Positions 23,801 to 35,039 of a stretch of 64,000 nt of DNA are shown one piece after another. The notes under the pieces were generated by a model that saw only the letters and a program-made list of their open reading frames with translations, searched no databases and was not told the origin of the DNA. The position numbers and the translations under genes were made by a program. The number at the start of each line of letters is the position of its first letter. The stretch's first letter is position 1. This stretch comes from Ashinkailepas kermadecensis (Eukaryota; Arthropoda; Thecostraca; Neolepadidae): assembly GCA_034440615.1 (NCBI GenBank), contig JAOTOM010005183.1, positions 764,501 through 828,500 of the forward strand. The letters run 5' to 3'.

Positions 23801-25165
23801 ATCGGGTCGACCATATTTGCGAACGTATTCCATCGCATCCTGTGTGCGCTGACGCATGTATCGTGGAGAGCCTGTGAACGACGATGGCAGTATCACTCGC
23901 TGTCCCACAGTATCGGATCGGCCATCAGTTCGGATGGCGTCCTGCAGATGAATATACTGTTCGGCACGCAGCTTTTTCTGGTTCAGCCGGATGAACAGCA
24001 ATCGCTCAGACTCAACCTTGGCATACATGTCGGTGAAAAATTGGCTGGTCACATCTTTGAAACGCAGCAGCTGGTTGAACTCTTTTGAGTGAATCATCAG
24101 ACGGGACGAATAGAAGTGCTTGCACGAAACTCGCTTATGTGGTTTGTCGGCGCCAGTTTCGGGACATACATGTAGAATGGCAAAGTTGTAGCCATCTTCT
24201 CCGTATGGGAACAGCAGCGGATACTGCGGACTGTCGTACGACCGATGTGTCTCTCTGATGTGTATTAGTTTATCGTCTCTGTGGCTGAGAACAATATCCC
24301 GGGAGCCGTGTTCTTGATTGGTCATCAGGATCGCCACCTCGCTCGCACAGGGAGCGTTGAAACGTCGTTCGTGTTCGCCAGCCGGTCGTCTATCGGCACT
24401 GATGATCACCTTGTGCTCGGGACACGCTTCCATGTGTTCCAGTGCTGACTTGAAACTTTGCACATACGGGTTGGTCGTGTGCAACATTTCCTGCAGCAAC
24501 TGCACAGTCTCCTCACGAATGTCGTTAGACAGTTGGCAGCGTCGTTGGGTTTCTTCCAATGCGTTGTTCATGAAGTAAACGTGTGCATATTTGGGACCAT
24601 CATCACTGGAGGTCGCCAAACTGCCCATTCGATGATACACCTGACCCTGTACTTTGAATGTCGTGAATATACCACGATGTACCGGACCACCCGTGGAGCC
24701 GAAAGAGGTCATCATGAAAGCAGCATTGTAACGCCAGATTTTTCCTCGAAACTCCTTTGCCATCGATGTGCTACCTGTGAGCAGCTCCTTCAATATATCA
24801 GGAGGATCAGCCAGCGTCTGCAGCCGTACTTTGCCGCGTGAACAGCACATCCCAACAGTTTCGCCAGCCAATTTCAGTGCACCGCAATGGGTGACATGCT
24901 TGTTGGTACTGTATGCCGCATTAATGTCGTATGCAAAACCGACATCACGCCACGGAATCGCATTGGCCGCATGACGTGCACGGGCAACAGCAAGGCGACA
25001 ATTGTGTTGCTGTGGCGTTTCTTTTTTACGCAATATAGCCTGCCTCTCTCGTCTCTCAGTCAAACGCTGTTCTCGTTGCTCAGCAGTCTCGCGTTCGCGA
25101 TGAGCCCTGTTACGTTTCGCAGATGGTGTATCACCCTTAGGCATTGGTTTCTGTCGTTTTAACAT
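20801..25165 (-). pseudogene. Helitron Rep-helicase with one in-frame stop
   Basis: Encodes the rolling-circle replication initiator fused to a Pif1-family DNA helicase, which nicks, unwinds and transfers a single strand of the transposon in the nucleus. I start at the ATG at 25165 (MLKRQKPMPK); the frame opens further upstream without an ATG. A zinc-finger-like CCR follows (CGALKLAGE..GMCC), then the HUH motif LPHTHTLVW near residue 525 and the paired tyrosines of YVCKYVNKG near 670. The helicase has Walker A APGGTGKT near 1028, Walker B IIWDEATMS near 1107 and GDFRQTL near 1140. An in-frame TGA at 21664-21662 (codon 1168) follows ACLKA. The same frame then runs on for 286 codons containing INKSQGQS and LYVGCSR, the last helicase motifs. 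Full length would be about 1,454 codons, normal for the family. All key residues are present, so the damage is one base change and recent. The protein may be inactive unless the stop is read through or is a sequencing error. Confidence 0.95.
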
Positions 25166-25242
25166 TGTCGCATCACTTCGCGGACGGACACATGCACTCG
25201 CCACCACTGTCACACGGCGACTGAGGTAGTATTGATCAGCCC

Positions 25243-25702
25243 TGGACAATAGCAATCAGCTACTGGGGTGTCGTTTAGCTACATATATGACGCATGTGGC
25301 GGTTGTGATCGATATCAGTTTTTTATCTGTGCGCGCGCCAAGTGCACCAATTACAGTGCAGAGTTGTTGTGACAATAGAAAGAATAGCTTTCGTGAAACG
25401 CAACTCTAACACAGCTGTATTTATATTCACATATCAAATCCTTCCCACGGGAGATTCGCTTGCGTCGCAACACGTGCGCCTATATCATTTTCAACCGGTG
25501 AATGTGCCTGAAGCAAACTCGCCGATTGATCGATGGATTTCGAAGGCGCTTTGGCACGAACTATTTGGCTCTTATCACAAAAATGCTACACTGTAATTGG
25601 TTCAATTGGTGCGCGCACGGATAAAAAACTGATATCGATCACAATCGTCACACGCGTCATATATGTAGCTAAACGACACCCCAGCAGCTGACGTTATTGT
25701 CC
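25243..25702. repeat. Palindromic module inside the Helitron 5' region
   Basis: Left arm 25243-25358 and right arm 25588-25702 are inverted copies of about 115 bp, both containing GGGGTGTCGTTTAGCTACAT and GATCGATATCAGTTTTTTAT. The ends read GGACAATA on each side, with no obvious flanking duplication. It could be a MITE that landed in the Helitron or sequence the Helitron captured. Its centre (about 25405-25540) resembles the host DNA on both sides of the Helitron. Confidence 0.85.
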
Positions 25703-25872
25703 AACCTGACTAGATAGGCCTTGGTATTGATATGAGTCATCGCGGACATCGGATATTGTTGTGACGTCACAGGAATACTCGACGCTGATTGGTCGAAGTT
25801 GTGTGTCAATGTGTCAGTGTGTCGACCAATCAGGAGAGAGATCCAAACAAAACTCGCCCTTTGTATAGTAGA

Positions 25873-25985
25873 TATAAAAATCCTTCCCACGGTAGATTGG
25901 CTGGCGTGGTAGCACGCGCGACCTGTATAATTTTCAACCGATGAAGTTCGCTCCAGGAAACCCACTGATTCGTCTATGCAACGAG
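25873..25985. repeat. Host flank similar to the Helitron's internal palindrome centre
   Basis: Aligns with 25433-25540: both contain AAATCCTTCCCACGG, AGATT, ATTTTCAACCG and TGAA in the same order. By eye roughly three quarters of positions agree. Confidence 0.8.
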
Positions 25986-28746
25986 CCGGTTGAGAAGGCG
26001 GAAAATGATGTTTGGTAATGTTTCAGGGCAGCCTTGATTGTAGGAAAAGTTGCTTCGATTGGGGAAATTTAAAGGTATCGTATGAATCACAACCGTTTAA
26101 GCTATGCGTGCATACCACGTTTTATCCAAAATGTTGTCTAACCGAGACGCTGATGGGGTGGAAAGCAGAGCCTGTTTTGCGGGTCACGACACTTGTCACT
26201 CTCGTCGCGATGGCTGACCCCTGGCACACGGCAGGTGCCGATACTCAATGGGAAAAGTGTAGCCGGTACATGGACCAGGGTAATGCAAGCAACGGTGTAC
26301 CGTCACTTTCATCCGTTTTCCAGCACCAGACGCAATCGTGAAACACGTTGAAAACGGACACCTTTTCTTTACACCCCTCCTCCGGGTGCACGTGTCACCT
26401 GCGGCAAATATGTTTGCACTGCCACGCTTGGAGATTGTCTCGGCTACACCGTGGTGTCGGTTTGGTGTCGATCGGCCCATTTGTTTGCGAGCTATGCCGG
26501 TTGAAACCGAGCCGATTAAGCGCACTAAACTTGATCATATTCGGACGTAAAAATCCACGTTTCACACGTTAAACCAATTGACAACAGAAGATTTCGGTGC
26601 AACCTGTTCTCCCATCACATCGGTGTCGCTCACGTGCAGCACACTGACTCGATCGCACCGAAATTGTACTCAAAGGGTAGACAACACTGTGGGCTTTCAC
26701 GTGGTGTGACATATGCCTCGTTCATCACGATGTGAGCCGAGCCGGGCGCCAATATGAAGGCGGTGGCGTTTTTCGTCGGGATAAGTCTCAGCCCCATGTT
26801 AAACAGGAGTGGAGGCGTCGCTCGAATCGTTCGGTTCGGGGAGAAGAGGGACGATGGATTTCCCAGGTATGTTCTTTACAGTTAACAACATAAAATCCTG
26901 GCTTGCTTAGCACAGCCTCTCTCGCGCCCAACAAACAGTTCTCAAATCCTCTGCATAAAAGACGATTTATGACAGTGGCGTTAGCAAAGAACTGCTAAAG
27001 TAGTCGATGCTATTCCATCTCTGTTTCTGTACCCAGATACGTCTACAGATTAGCCTTTCCCTGCTCTTACTTCGTCCCTCCCGACTGTTCCGTGCATTCA
27101 TCAATATACAGTTTGCAGTTCAGTGCACGGGCGGAGACCCCAGGAGTGGGTAGGAAGGTTGGAAATCAGTGCTGTCTGCTGGGCCCGTGATCTCTGTTTC
27201 TGGGTGAGAAAACATGAAGCCGAAAACATACAGCTTTCCAAAAATGAGAATCTGGCCATGCAGTGTTGCAAATTATGGAGTTTTTAATTCGATTGGGCGA
27301 TCCAGAGGGCCCACTTCTAAAGATGACCCTTGAGTTGGAAAGATATCTCCATCTACAGCTCAGTGAACAGCTTATACGTTTCACGCCGGTGATGGATAAT
27401 ACATGAGGGCGCAGTGGGCCTAGGCAGACATGTTTCATGGCATGCTGGGAGGTCATGTTAACCAATGGTATGACATATCACGATTATGCATACAGTCATC
27501 TTTTTGGGGGATGGGGATCTATTTCAATCATTTAGTGTACATGTATTTTCTTATCATTACTTTCAGGAGTATTCTATGGCCATTCGGAAGTCGTGGGAAT
27601 TGACAGACAAAAATTCGAAGTAACAGATTTAGGAAGTCTGCGTTTTTTCTCGCATAATTGACTGCGGATCGAACGGTGTGATGTTTTACTTCCTGAACGG
27701 GAATGCAATCGCCAGGGGTCGGTAGAAACGAAACAAAGTCTGCGAACACATGTCAGCTGCTACAAAACTTACACATACTTTGCAATACAACGCGTACTGA
27801 CTAATTTTGTGAGGGTTGGAATTTTCCATTCTGCAATTAACGGATCAGTATCTGTCTGGAAGAGCTAGAAAACACAGAAGGAATTAGCTGGCAAGCGAAA
27901 GCGTTAATACGACGAACTTCCAAACTAACAGAGGACTTCTGAGAGGTGCTGGTCAGGCAATGCGCAAGCTAAATGCAGCATCATACTAGGACATGTTCGT
28001 ACAATGTTCAAGAAGGATAAGCATGACATAGAAAGCGAAGAAGCACTAACAATATGGTCGTACAATACACTTACAAAGATAGGAACACTAATCTTGAAGG
28101 GCGGCTGAGGGTTTTAGGAAATACTGCTGTTTGATGATTTATAACACTTCTTCAATTCTTTATAGGTTACATGAGGCGAACTATTTTTTAAAATGCTAAT
28201 TTTCGTGCATTCTGGAGTCATTTTATATCTGATGTGCACGTTTTATGGGGAGCATGCCACACCTAGAAATTACCAACATAGTTGATATAGTTTATAAACA
28301 TGAGTTACATAGGTATTTCTTCGAAATTTTCCAAGCATGCCTTATCGTCACTTTTGACACACACTTTCGTCCGACGCGCTTCGCTTTGTACGTCAATAAC
28401 CAACAATATTTGTAATCGATTTTTTTACGTTGCGCTAGGCCCATTTTTCTAAGGTCAACTAAGAATGACATCCAAATGATTCTTGGATTTGGAATATTTT
28501 AAAATAACTGGTGAGGGGGCGAATGAGCCCTCCCTCTCTCTATTCCATTGCACATACATGTTAACACGCGAATGACCCTCCACTCTCTCCGGAACTGCGA
28601 GTTAGGCTTTCCACGATTACAATGACTAAAGCTAGAGATGTGAAGCTTAGCATAACCTAAGACTGGCTACTCAGTGATGTTGCACTGATAGTTAGAAGCC
28701 CAGGTGAGCATAGATCAGGCTATACGGTATCACAGAAACGTGTGCC
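25986..28746. other. Non-coding spacer
   Basis: No repeat family, RNA gene or coding region that I can support. Open frames are at most 109 codons and unlike known proteins. Confidence 0.5.
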
Positions 28747-28779
28747 CAGCCGATCCCGGGCCCAGGCTGGGATCGGCTG
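28747..28779. repeat. Perfect 11-bp hairpin
   Basis: CAGCCGATCCC and GGGATCGGCTG are separated by 11 nt. The next 80 bp hold three short repeats of the type GGCTGCACCAAGCAGGCACC. Function unknown. Confidence 0.85.
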
Positions 28780-30268
28780 CAGCCGATTCCGTGCCCGCAC
28801 CAAGCGGGAACCACGGCTGCACCGAGCAGGCACCATGGCTGCACCAAGCAGGCACCACCGCGAAGCGGAGCGGACGTGCAGGACGAATGTGGCCTGTCGT
28901 GTGTATTCACCAATGTTGTGCCATAACTGTGTTGGAAATATACGAGTGAATATGACCCGAAAAGGAGACAAGATAGCCCATGGGTAGAGCGCTGGTTTTC
29001 CAACCCAAAGACTGGGTGTCGTTCGGTCGCTTCTCGCTGTCGCTAAACATCCAGGTGAGCAATTTCCCGTATAACTTGGAATGGGTTTGTGCGTCGTGAA
29101 AGGTCGAATAAAAAACGGTAAGAAATTGTAACGGGTGTTTTGAATAATTACGTGTCGTTTTCTAAATCGATGTTACGTGACTAGCACGTCAAGATATCGA
29201 TTATATATAATTTCAGTTGTAAAGATGATGCAGGACGAACGTGCAAATTACCTGGATCACAGCGAGCTCATTTAAGTCATCTATATAATAATACATTTAA
29301 ACTTAAAATGTAATACTGGAGGACATAGGTGGAGAACTCTCGAGATTCCAGGAGGGGGGGGGGGGGGGGGGGGGGGCAGTAGCAAGAATTGCCCTCCCAC
29401 AAGCAACAAATCCAACTTAGATCGAAAATGACATCGGCTCGGGCGTTGTCTCAGCCCCTCCTCTTGAACGTTGCATTTAGGTTGATTCTTCTTGTAGAGC
29501 AAAATTTTCCACAGATGGTTCAATGAGGGTTCAACGAACCCAGGGATGGTCCTGACGCTCTTCCCCGGAATGCCAACCTCTACTGGAGGGCTACCCGCCC
29601 TGGTTCAATTTCAGTATCCAATGATGTTGAAATCACGGGACGGCTGTGGCCAGCTCCCACTCTTGGCCACCATGTGTGATTTGTGACGCCATGTGCAAAA
29701 TGTAAATTTAATTGTTTTCTTAAAAAACTGGCATAAGTTATTATTTTTCCAATGCCTCACTGCAATATATGAAAACTGGCCCCGCATACGTGACAATGTA
29801 AACCCTAAAATATAATGGAATTTCTGCATATTTTTCTGTATGGCATCTCAAGCAGGTTTTTGGGATCGCCTTTGCTATCCCCCAACCCAAATTAAAATGA
29901 CATGTCAGAGCCACTGTGTGCACGCACTATTTTACCGCAATCCACCCTTAACAAACATTCCCCGGGCTGTCGCACCGTGTTTAAAACTATCTAGCGTACA
30001 TGCGTAAGCTTGTCTACGACTATTACCCTGCTACATGAAAGCCGAAACATCGAGCATTATGATCGGAATATAACTCTATGTGTAGCATCATGTTACTGGA
30101 TTATGTCAATTTTTTGCCGAACCACACACATAAGTTCCGACACTATAACTACAAGACAAAATTAAAACAGGAAATATCTGAACTTCAGCTCCAATTTCCA
30201 ACCACAAAATGAAATGATACTATACGAAAATAGCCCGGAGCTTTTCACTTTATCGCATAAAGTGTAGC
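28780..30268. other. Non-coding spacer with tRNA-like scrap and a G23 run
   Basis: At 28974-29010 TAGCCCATGGGTAGAGC and GGTTTTCCAACC resemble a tRNA D arm and anticodon arm, but box B is poor. An uninterrupted run of 23 G lies at 29354-29376. At 30030-30056 CTACATGAAAGCCGAAAC recalls the hammerhead-like words of the foldback element. No gene recognised. Confidence 0.5.
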
Positions 30269-30391
30269 AAGACATAAAGACATAAAAGACATAAGACATA
30301 AAGACATAAAAGATCAGTACAACTATGAGCCACAAGAGCCCTTCTTGGTTGCACTTTGTACACTGAACCAGTTGCCCACCAAATCTGTCAA

Positions 30392-31425
30392 TCAACCCTC
30401 CCTGGAATACAGAAAAGCAAGCCCCCTATTCTTATAATGATTGTCTATGCCGTTTTTAAAGATGTTCAGTGTGTTGCAACTGACAATTGTTCCTGGCAGC
30501 TGGTTCCAGTGTTCTACTACCCTGTTGGTGAAGAAAGACTGTCTTAACCTTGTCCTGCTGTGATTAACTTTAATTTTGAATTGATGACCGATAATTGCAT
30601 CATTTCTGTTAAATTCAAACATTTCCCTGAGATATCCCTGTTCCTGACCATGAACAAATTTAAAAACCTCGATGAGATCTCCTCTCAGCCTTCTATATCT
30701 AAGTGAAAACATATTCAATTTCTTCAATCTTTCCTCATATGCCAGGTTGCCTATACCATTAACCATTTTTGTTGCCCTCTTTTGTACTCTCTCTAAAAGC
30801 CAACAATCTTTCTCATAACTAGGGGACCAAGCTTGGACACAGTATTCCAAATGTGGCCTGACATATGCACAGTAAAGCTTCCTGGTGACCTCCTCACTTT
30901 TGTATGACATATTCCTCTGTATCGCCCCAAGCATTCTTAGTGCCTTCTTCCTGGCTTCTTTGGTCTGTTCTGATGCCCCCAATTTTGTGTTCAAAATAAC
31001 ACCTAAGTCCTTCTCCTGCTGAGTCACAGATAGTACTTGGCCATCCATCAAGTATGGCGCCTTCATATGCTGCCTATCTACATGCATGACTTTGCACTTA
31101 TCGAAATTAAACTTCATTTGCCATTTTTCGGACCACTTCACAAGCTCGTCTAAGTCGTTCGGCAGCAAAACCTGCTCATTGTGCCCTGTTATTGCCCTAA
31201 AGATCTTCAAATCATCCGCAAATTTCAAAACCTTACTGCTTAGGCCACATTCAATGCTATTCACAAATATAATGAACAACAGTGGCCCCAGTACCGACCC
31301 CTGAGGGACTCCACTAAGAACATTTTGCCATGATGACTTTGTACCATTAAGCATCACTCTCTGCTGTCTATCTGAAAGCCACAACTCAATCCATTTTAGG
31401 ATGCTACCTGCAATGCCATGGACCT
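30392..31425 (-). pseudogene. LINE reverse transcriptase, C-terminal part
   Basis: About 343 codons ending in TGA at 30394-30392. It starts with NQVHGIAGSILKWIELWLSDRQQ, then VPQGSVLGPLLFIIFVN (motif B) and LKFADDLKIFR, where the FADD box provides two catalytic aspartates. Thumb-region sequence follows (KDLGVILNTKL, YVRPHLEYCVQAWSP, ERVQKRATKM), and the end is FFTNRVVEHWNQLP, the common C-terminus of CR1-like proteins. The frame is open throughout, but the endonuclease and first RT motifs are gone, so it cannot function. Confidence 0.93.
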
Positions 31426-31426
31426 G

Positions 31427-31789
31427 ATTAATTGATTGATTATTTGGGCTTAAGGGCGCGCCGACTACATGGTCATTTGGAGCCCATAACAGTTAATTGT
31501 TTAAACCGTTGCTGTACGGCGCTTCCTGTGCTTCAGGTATAATTCCTGGTACAATTCTGATGTTAGCGCCCCGGGTATATAGCACAAAATTTCACAGCAG
31601 ATAGGAAGGTGAAGATGTTCCCGGATTTAACAATCTGTGATTGGTCATCCAAAACTGCTAGGAGGGAGTGAGGCTGGTTACTCCCGAAATGACGTCGACG
31701 CTCCAAGGAAAGCCTCGGGCACGAAATTAGAACGTGACGAACTGTCAGTACTGCACCGCATCTAGGACATAGACCTGAAGCTGCATCAT
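31427..31789 (-). mobile_element. 3' end of a second LINE (Jockey/I type), inserted in the CR1-like copy
   Basis: A 5'-truncated insertion of about 360 bp with a short (ATTG)n tail at 31427-31447 and 3' UTR to 31562. TTAAT-type words at both edges are compatible with a short target duplication. The younger of the two LINEs, since it interrupts the other. Confidence 0.8.
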
Positions 31790-31790
31790 T
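31563..31790 (-). pseudogene. LINE ORF2 C-terminal zinc-knuckle fragment
   Basis: The minus strand reads about 75 codons to a TAA at 31565-31563. It contains LCPRCGAVLTVRHVLISCP, a Cys-x2-Cys-x7-His-x4-Cys cluster like the zinc knuckle at the C-terminus of Jockey- and I-type LINE polymerases. The end reads FTFLSAVKFCAIYPGR. All upstream domains are missing. Confidence 0.75.
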
Positions 31791-31822
31791 AACCGTTTGT
31801 GGGATACCTTGTCAAAGGCCTT

Positions 31823-33283
31823 AAAGCGTGACTGCATTCTGCAGAACTTCACTGCTGAGCTGATTAATCCGAGGTGCAGAGCTCTAAAAATTGCCGGTTC
31901 CGCTACACACCAATTTATGGAAACACGTAATTGCTACATGAAGAGCGAAAACTTCTTAAATCACTACGAGTAATCGAAGAACATGTGCCAAGTCGTCGAT
32001 TTATGTGTTATAAAACATCTCTGTATACTAAATATTTAAGGTACTTCGAGGCTTATCCTTAGGTCATTCATTCTGTGTTTCTTGTCAAAACATAAAATAC
32101 ATGGAATGAAATGATGTAAATACGATCAAACCAGCGCTTTAATGTCGGACTATCGCTTCATAACTTGTTCACATTTGCTCCGGTTATCCCATGTCATGGT
32201 TATGGCCTTTTTTAACCTGCAGTTAACTCCATGGCACGGATTACAGCCAAGGGTATATTTGGGATTAGGGCGTGGTCGCCGCTACAGTTTGAATATTCTA
32301 CAACACAGCTGATCTCCACAGGCACCGTACAAAATCAGCTAAAGGTTCATATCAAATCGGAGAATATGTGATTCGTTCAATATACTAGCACATATCAAGA
32401 CGAGAAATTCACAATTGATGGCAATGTATTCCTTCATCCTTTCTGAAGTTTTCATCATTTCCCTGCTTAGACTGTTTAGACAGACATGATAACCATAACT
32501 GATCAATGATGTAAAATGCTGGCTTTCCATCCTTGAATGCATGTCTTGTTTTTATCAAATCATCCACAATTTCTAAGCAACAATGTTCTTCATCTGCACA
32601 GGTAGACATGCATTTTTTGGACAATGGTATAAGGAATTGCATGGACCAACACCATGGCAAACTGGGTGACAATTGTGGTGCGCAAGATGATGCCAAAAGC
32701 CAACCAGAACTGTATTGAAAGAACATAGTCCAAAACCAGCTGTATTACAGCACTTGCTAACATTGGCAGCCCATGCACGCAAAATTAGGCTTCAGATGTA
32801 GCCAAATTTTGTTAGGTTGGTTAATGTTATGCATTGCATCATGCTTAACCCAAGATGCCATGCTGCTAAGCAAATACCTACCAACATCTTGTCGTGTTGC
32901 AAAACAGCCCAATTTTTAAGCCTTGGTCATGGCCATCAAGGTGTGCTCAATGTTGGTCAGACATGCAGCTGATGGCTGCAAATGGGCTGGAAGGGCAGCA
33001 TTTCAACAAATTGGGGATTGCAAGAGGGCTGGAGGGGTGGCATTTCAGGAAAATTAAGTAGAGTTTCAGCCAAACAGTTCTCAAATTCAGAGCCATTGCC
33101 TTTTCCATGAAAGATTGCATCTGCAAATGATTAATCACTCACCTCGTAGGGTGTGTGCCAAGCTTAAAGATGAGGGGATATGATCATGAAGTTAAGTATC
33201 TTTTACATAGCAAAGGCAAGTGCTCAGGACTCATAGAACTGTTCGGAGACATCACCCCTACCCATACCTAGGTAGGTACTTAC
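31823..33283. other. Spacer downstream of the candidate zinc-finger exon
   Basis: If the exon at 33284-33517 is real, this is its first intron or beyond. One minus-strand stretch (about 32411-32596: DEEHCCLEIVDDLIKTRHAF) follows a CTACCTGTGCAG acceptor-like site, but its phase does not fit the exon. A 31-bp near-repeat (GGGCTGGARGGGYRGCATTTCA) lies at 32983-33048. Confidence 0.4.
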
Positions 33284-33517
33284 CACATACACTGGGCACC
33301 AGCTCGCAAACTTCTCCCCGGTTGCAAATCCTGTGCCTTTGAACCGAATATCCTTCTCAGACAATTCCTTGTGCTTACTTGCCACGTGACGTTTAAGTGA
33401 ATACTGGTAGCTATACCAACTACAACCTGGTACGCCACAATGCACGAATTGCCTTGATGCCCAGGCATCCGACTTCTTGGGACTTCTGATCTTGCTCAAC
33501 TTTCGCTCCTTGGGCAT
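33284..33517 (-). CDS. Candidate first exon, single C2H2-like zinc finger
   Basis: An ATG at 33517-33515 in a favourable context (ACAATGC) opens 78 codons: a basic N-terminus (PKERKLSKIRSPKKS), then CGVPGCSWYSYQYSLKRHVASKH. This is a Cys-x4-Cys-x11-His-x4-His arrangement, one residue short of the usual C2H2 spacing. The frame ends exactly at a codon boundary before GTAAGT (33283-33278), a consensus splice donor. About 170-320 bp upstream lie AP-1 and CRE sites. I cannot identify the following exons or a named family, and a DNA-binding role is inference. It is the best host-gene candidate in the window, but could also be a transposon-derived exon. Confidence 0.35.
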
Positions 33518-33539
33518 TGTGGCAAGCAATCACGGGACC

Positions 33540-33840
33540 ACTCGAAAAGGAAGAGCCCACGCGCAATAACCGCGTAAAAACTGGTCACGTTTGAAAGGAA
33601 CTGCACGGACGCAAACTCAGCTGTCGCTCTGTCAACTTCATTTATTGGAGTTGTCTACCGCTCGTGAGTCACTTCATTCTGACGTCATGGTTTAATATTC
33701 TATTAACATTTCCTGGCATGGACTACATTATCTACCTACAGTAGTTAATCTCCAATAAAAAATATCACAAAATACAACATTGCTTAGTTCAATATCAGTA
33801 TTTATAGGAAAACGTTTCTTTAAATAATACATGACGTCAG
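33540..33840 (-). promoter_or_regulatory. Candidate promoter with AP-1 and two CRE sites
   Basis: Upstream of the candidate exon are TGAGTCA (33665-33671), TGACGTCA (33680-33687) and TGACGTCA (33832-33839). The AP-1 site and first CRE are 9 bp apart. No TATA box is evident. Confidence 0.3.
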
Positions 33841-34208
33841 AACGGCGTGCTGCCAGCGGTGCCTAGCGGCAACGATCGCAATAAATTCAATTGATAGAGC
33901 GACCCAAGAAATGTGACGTTTGTGGCGTCTGGCATGCAAATGCTGCCAGTTTTAAACGAATATCACGGATTTTAATAAATAGGCGCATTGACTTGTGAAT
34001 ATATGCTTGTTCCATACATTACTAAAATGAGACAACTGTTTGTTACTTTTCTAATTATAAAGAAATATTTTCTGTTTTTTACCCAGCAGGGAATATTATG
34101 AAATAATTAAATAATGCGCAAATAGGAAGTGTGTACACTTCATTAAAAGTGTATACACCGCGCTACGCATCCCGAAGGAGGGAGAGAATCACCTGAAGTT
34201 TCCGTATC

Positions 34209-34211
<3 letters not shown>
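33841..34211. other. AT-rich spacer
   Basis: Nothing recognisable. Confidence 0.4.

Positions 34212-34290
<79 letters not shown>
34212..34290. repeat. TA microsatellite
   Basis: About 39 uninterrupted AT dinucleotides. Confidence 0.99.
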
Positions 34291-34291
<1 letters not shown>

Positions 34292-35039
34292 TTTGTTATA
34301 GCACATGAATAGATGAAAAATCCATGATTATGTACCCAGCAATGCTCATCAATTTTGCCTTAAACTGGCGAGTTTTGCTTGTGATACGTCGCGCTACATG
34401 GCGCTACATTGGCAATCCAGTATACAGAATACAACATTCACCGTAGAATCTGGATCATGGTATAATTGCCATTCAGATTCAATGATATGGATGTGGAGTG
34501 TGGATTGTGGAGTCGATGCTTAATGTGTGCAAAGCATCGCTGAAGACCGAACCTCTGGAAAGCTACGGAGTGTGGGTGGGTGCGGGAGGAGTCTAAGGCC
34601 AGTTTTAGCAGCTGCACCAGCTGACGCTGACCCCCCCCCCCCAGGCCCCCATACGCTTCTGGTTTCAAGACTGCTTCAAATAATTCCAAGATACGTCAGC
34701 TTAGATGCCATAGATGTTTATTATCCCATGTTTATTATCCCGCAAATGTTTATTATCCCACTAATGAATATCATTTAGTGTTGTTTATGCCATACTCTGT
34801 TGCATTGATGTTGTTCACGGTCTGATGCTGATGGAATTGATGCGACGTATTCAGTTTTCTTATTTTCTGCCGCTCGTCCGACACATAGGTATACGAAGTA
34901 TTAAAACACATTCTCTAAATTCGATACATCTGCAAAAAGGTCATAAGCAGATGCGCTACCTACCATAGTAGCTAAGTAGCCACGTTTCTAGACCTTTGCC
35001 GAGGTGCTTTAGATGTACGTAAATATAATCGCACATAAG
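34291..35039. other. Non-coding spacer
   Basis: Contains three near-copies of GTTTATTATCCCNNNAA-like words at about 34718-34768 and a C14 run at about 34631. No gene recognised. Confidence 0.45.

Larger units (their letters stand above)
20666..25872 (-). mobile_element. Helitron, both termini present
   Basis: A 5,207-bp rolling-circle transposon. Its 5' end on the minus strand reads TCTACTATACAAAGGGCGAG from 25872, with the obligatory TC. Its 3' end is CTAG at 20669-20666, preceded by a GC hairpin (20678-20695). The neighbouring host bases are A before the TC and T after the CTAG, the normal A^T target, and there is no target duplication. It encodes one Rep-helicase with one premature stop. 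Behind the 5' end GATTGGTCGACAC and TTCGACCAATC form a subterminal inverted repeat, and a TGACGTCA palindrome (25762-25769) lies upstream of the gene. A 460-bp palindromic module occupies 25243-25702. Confidence 0.95.
30269..31822 (-). mobile_element. CR1-like LINE, 5'-truncated, interrupted by another LINE
   Basis: Holds the 3' third of a LINE: reverse-transcriptase palm and thumb regions, a short 3' UTR and a tail of 8-bp-like TTTATGTC repeats (30269-30313). Short repeated tails, not poly(A), are typical of the CR1 group. The coding frame is split by the insertion at about 31427-31789. Reading across it restores the usual FDKVSHKRL..NQVHGIAG order. The 5' break lies just before the KAFDKV motif at 31822. 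Confidence 0.88.
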
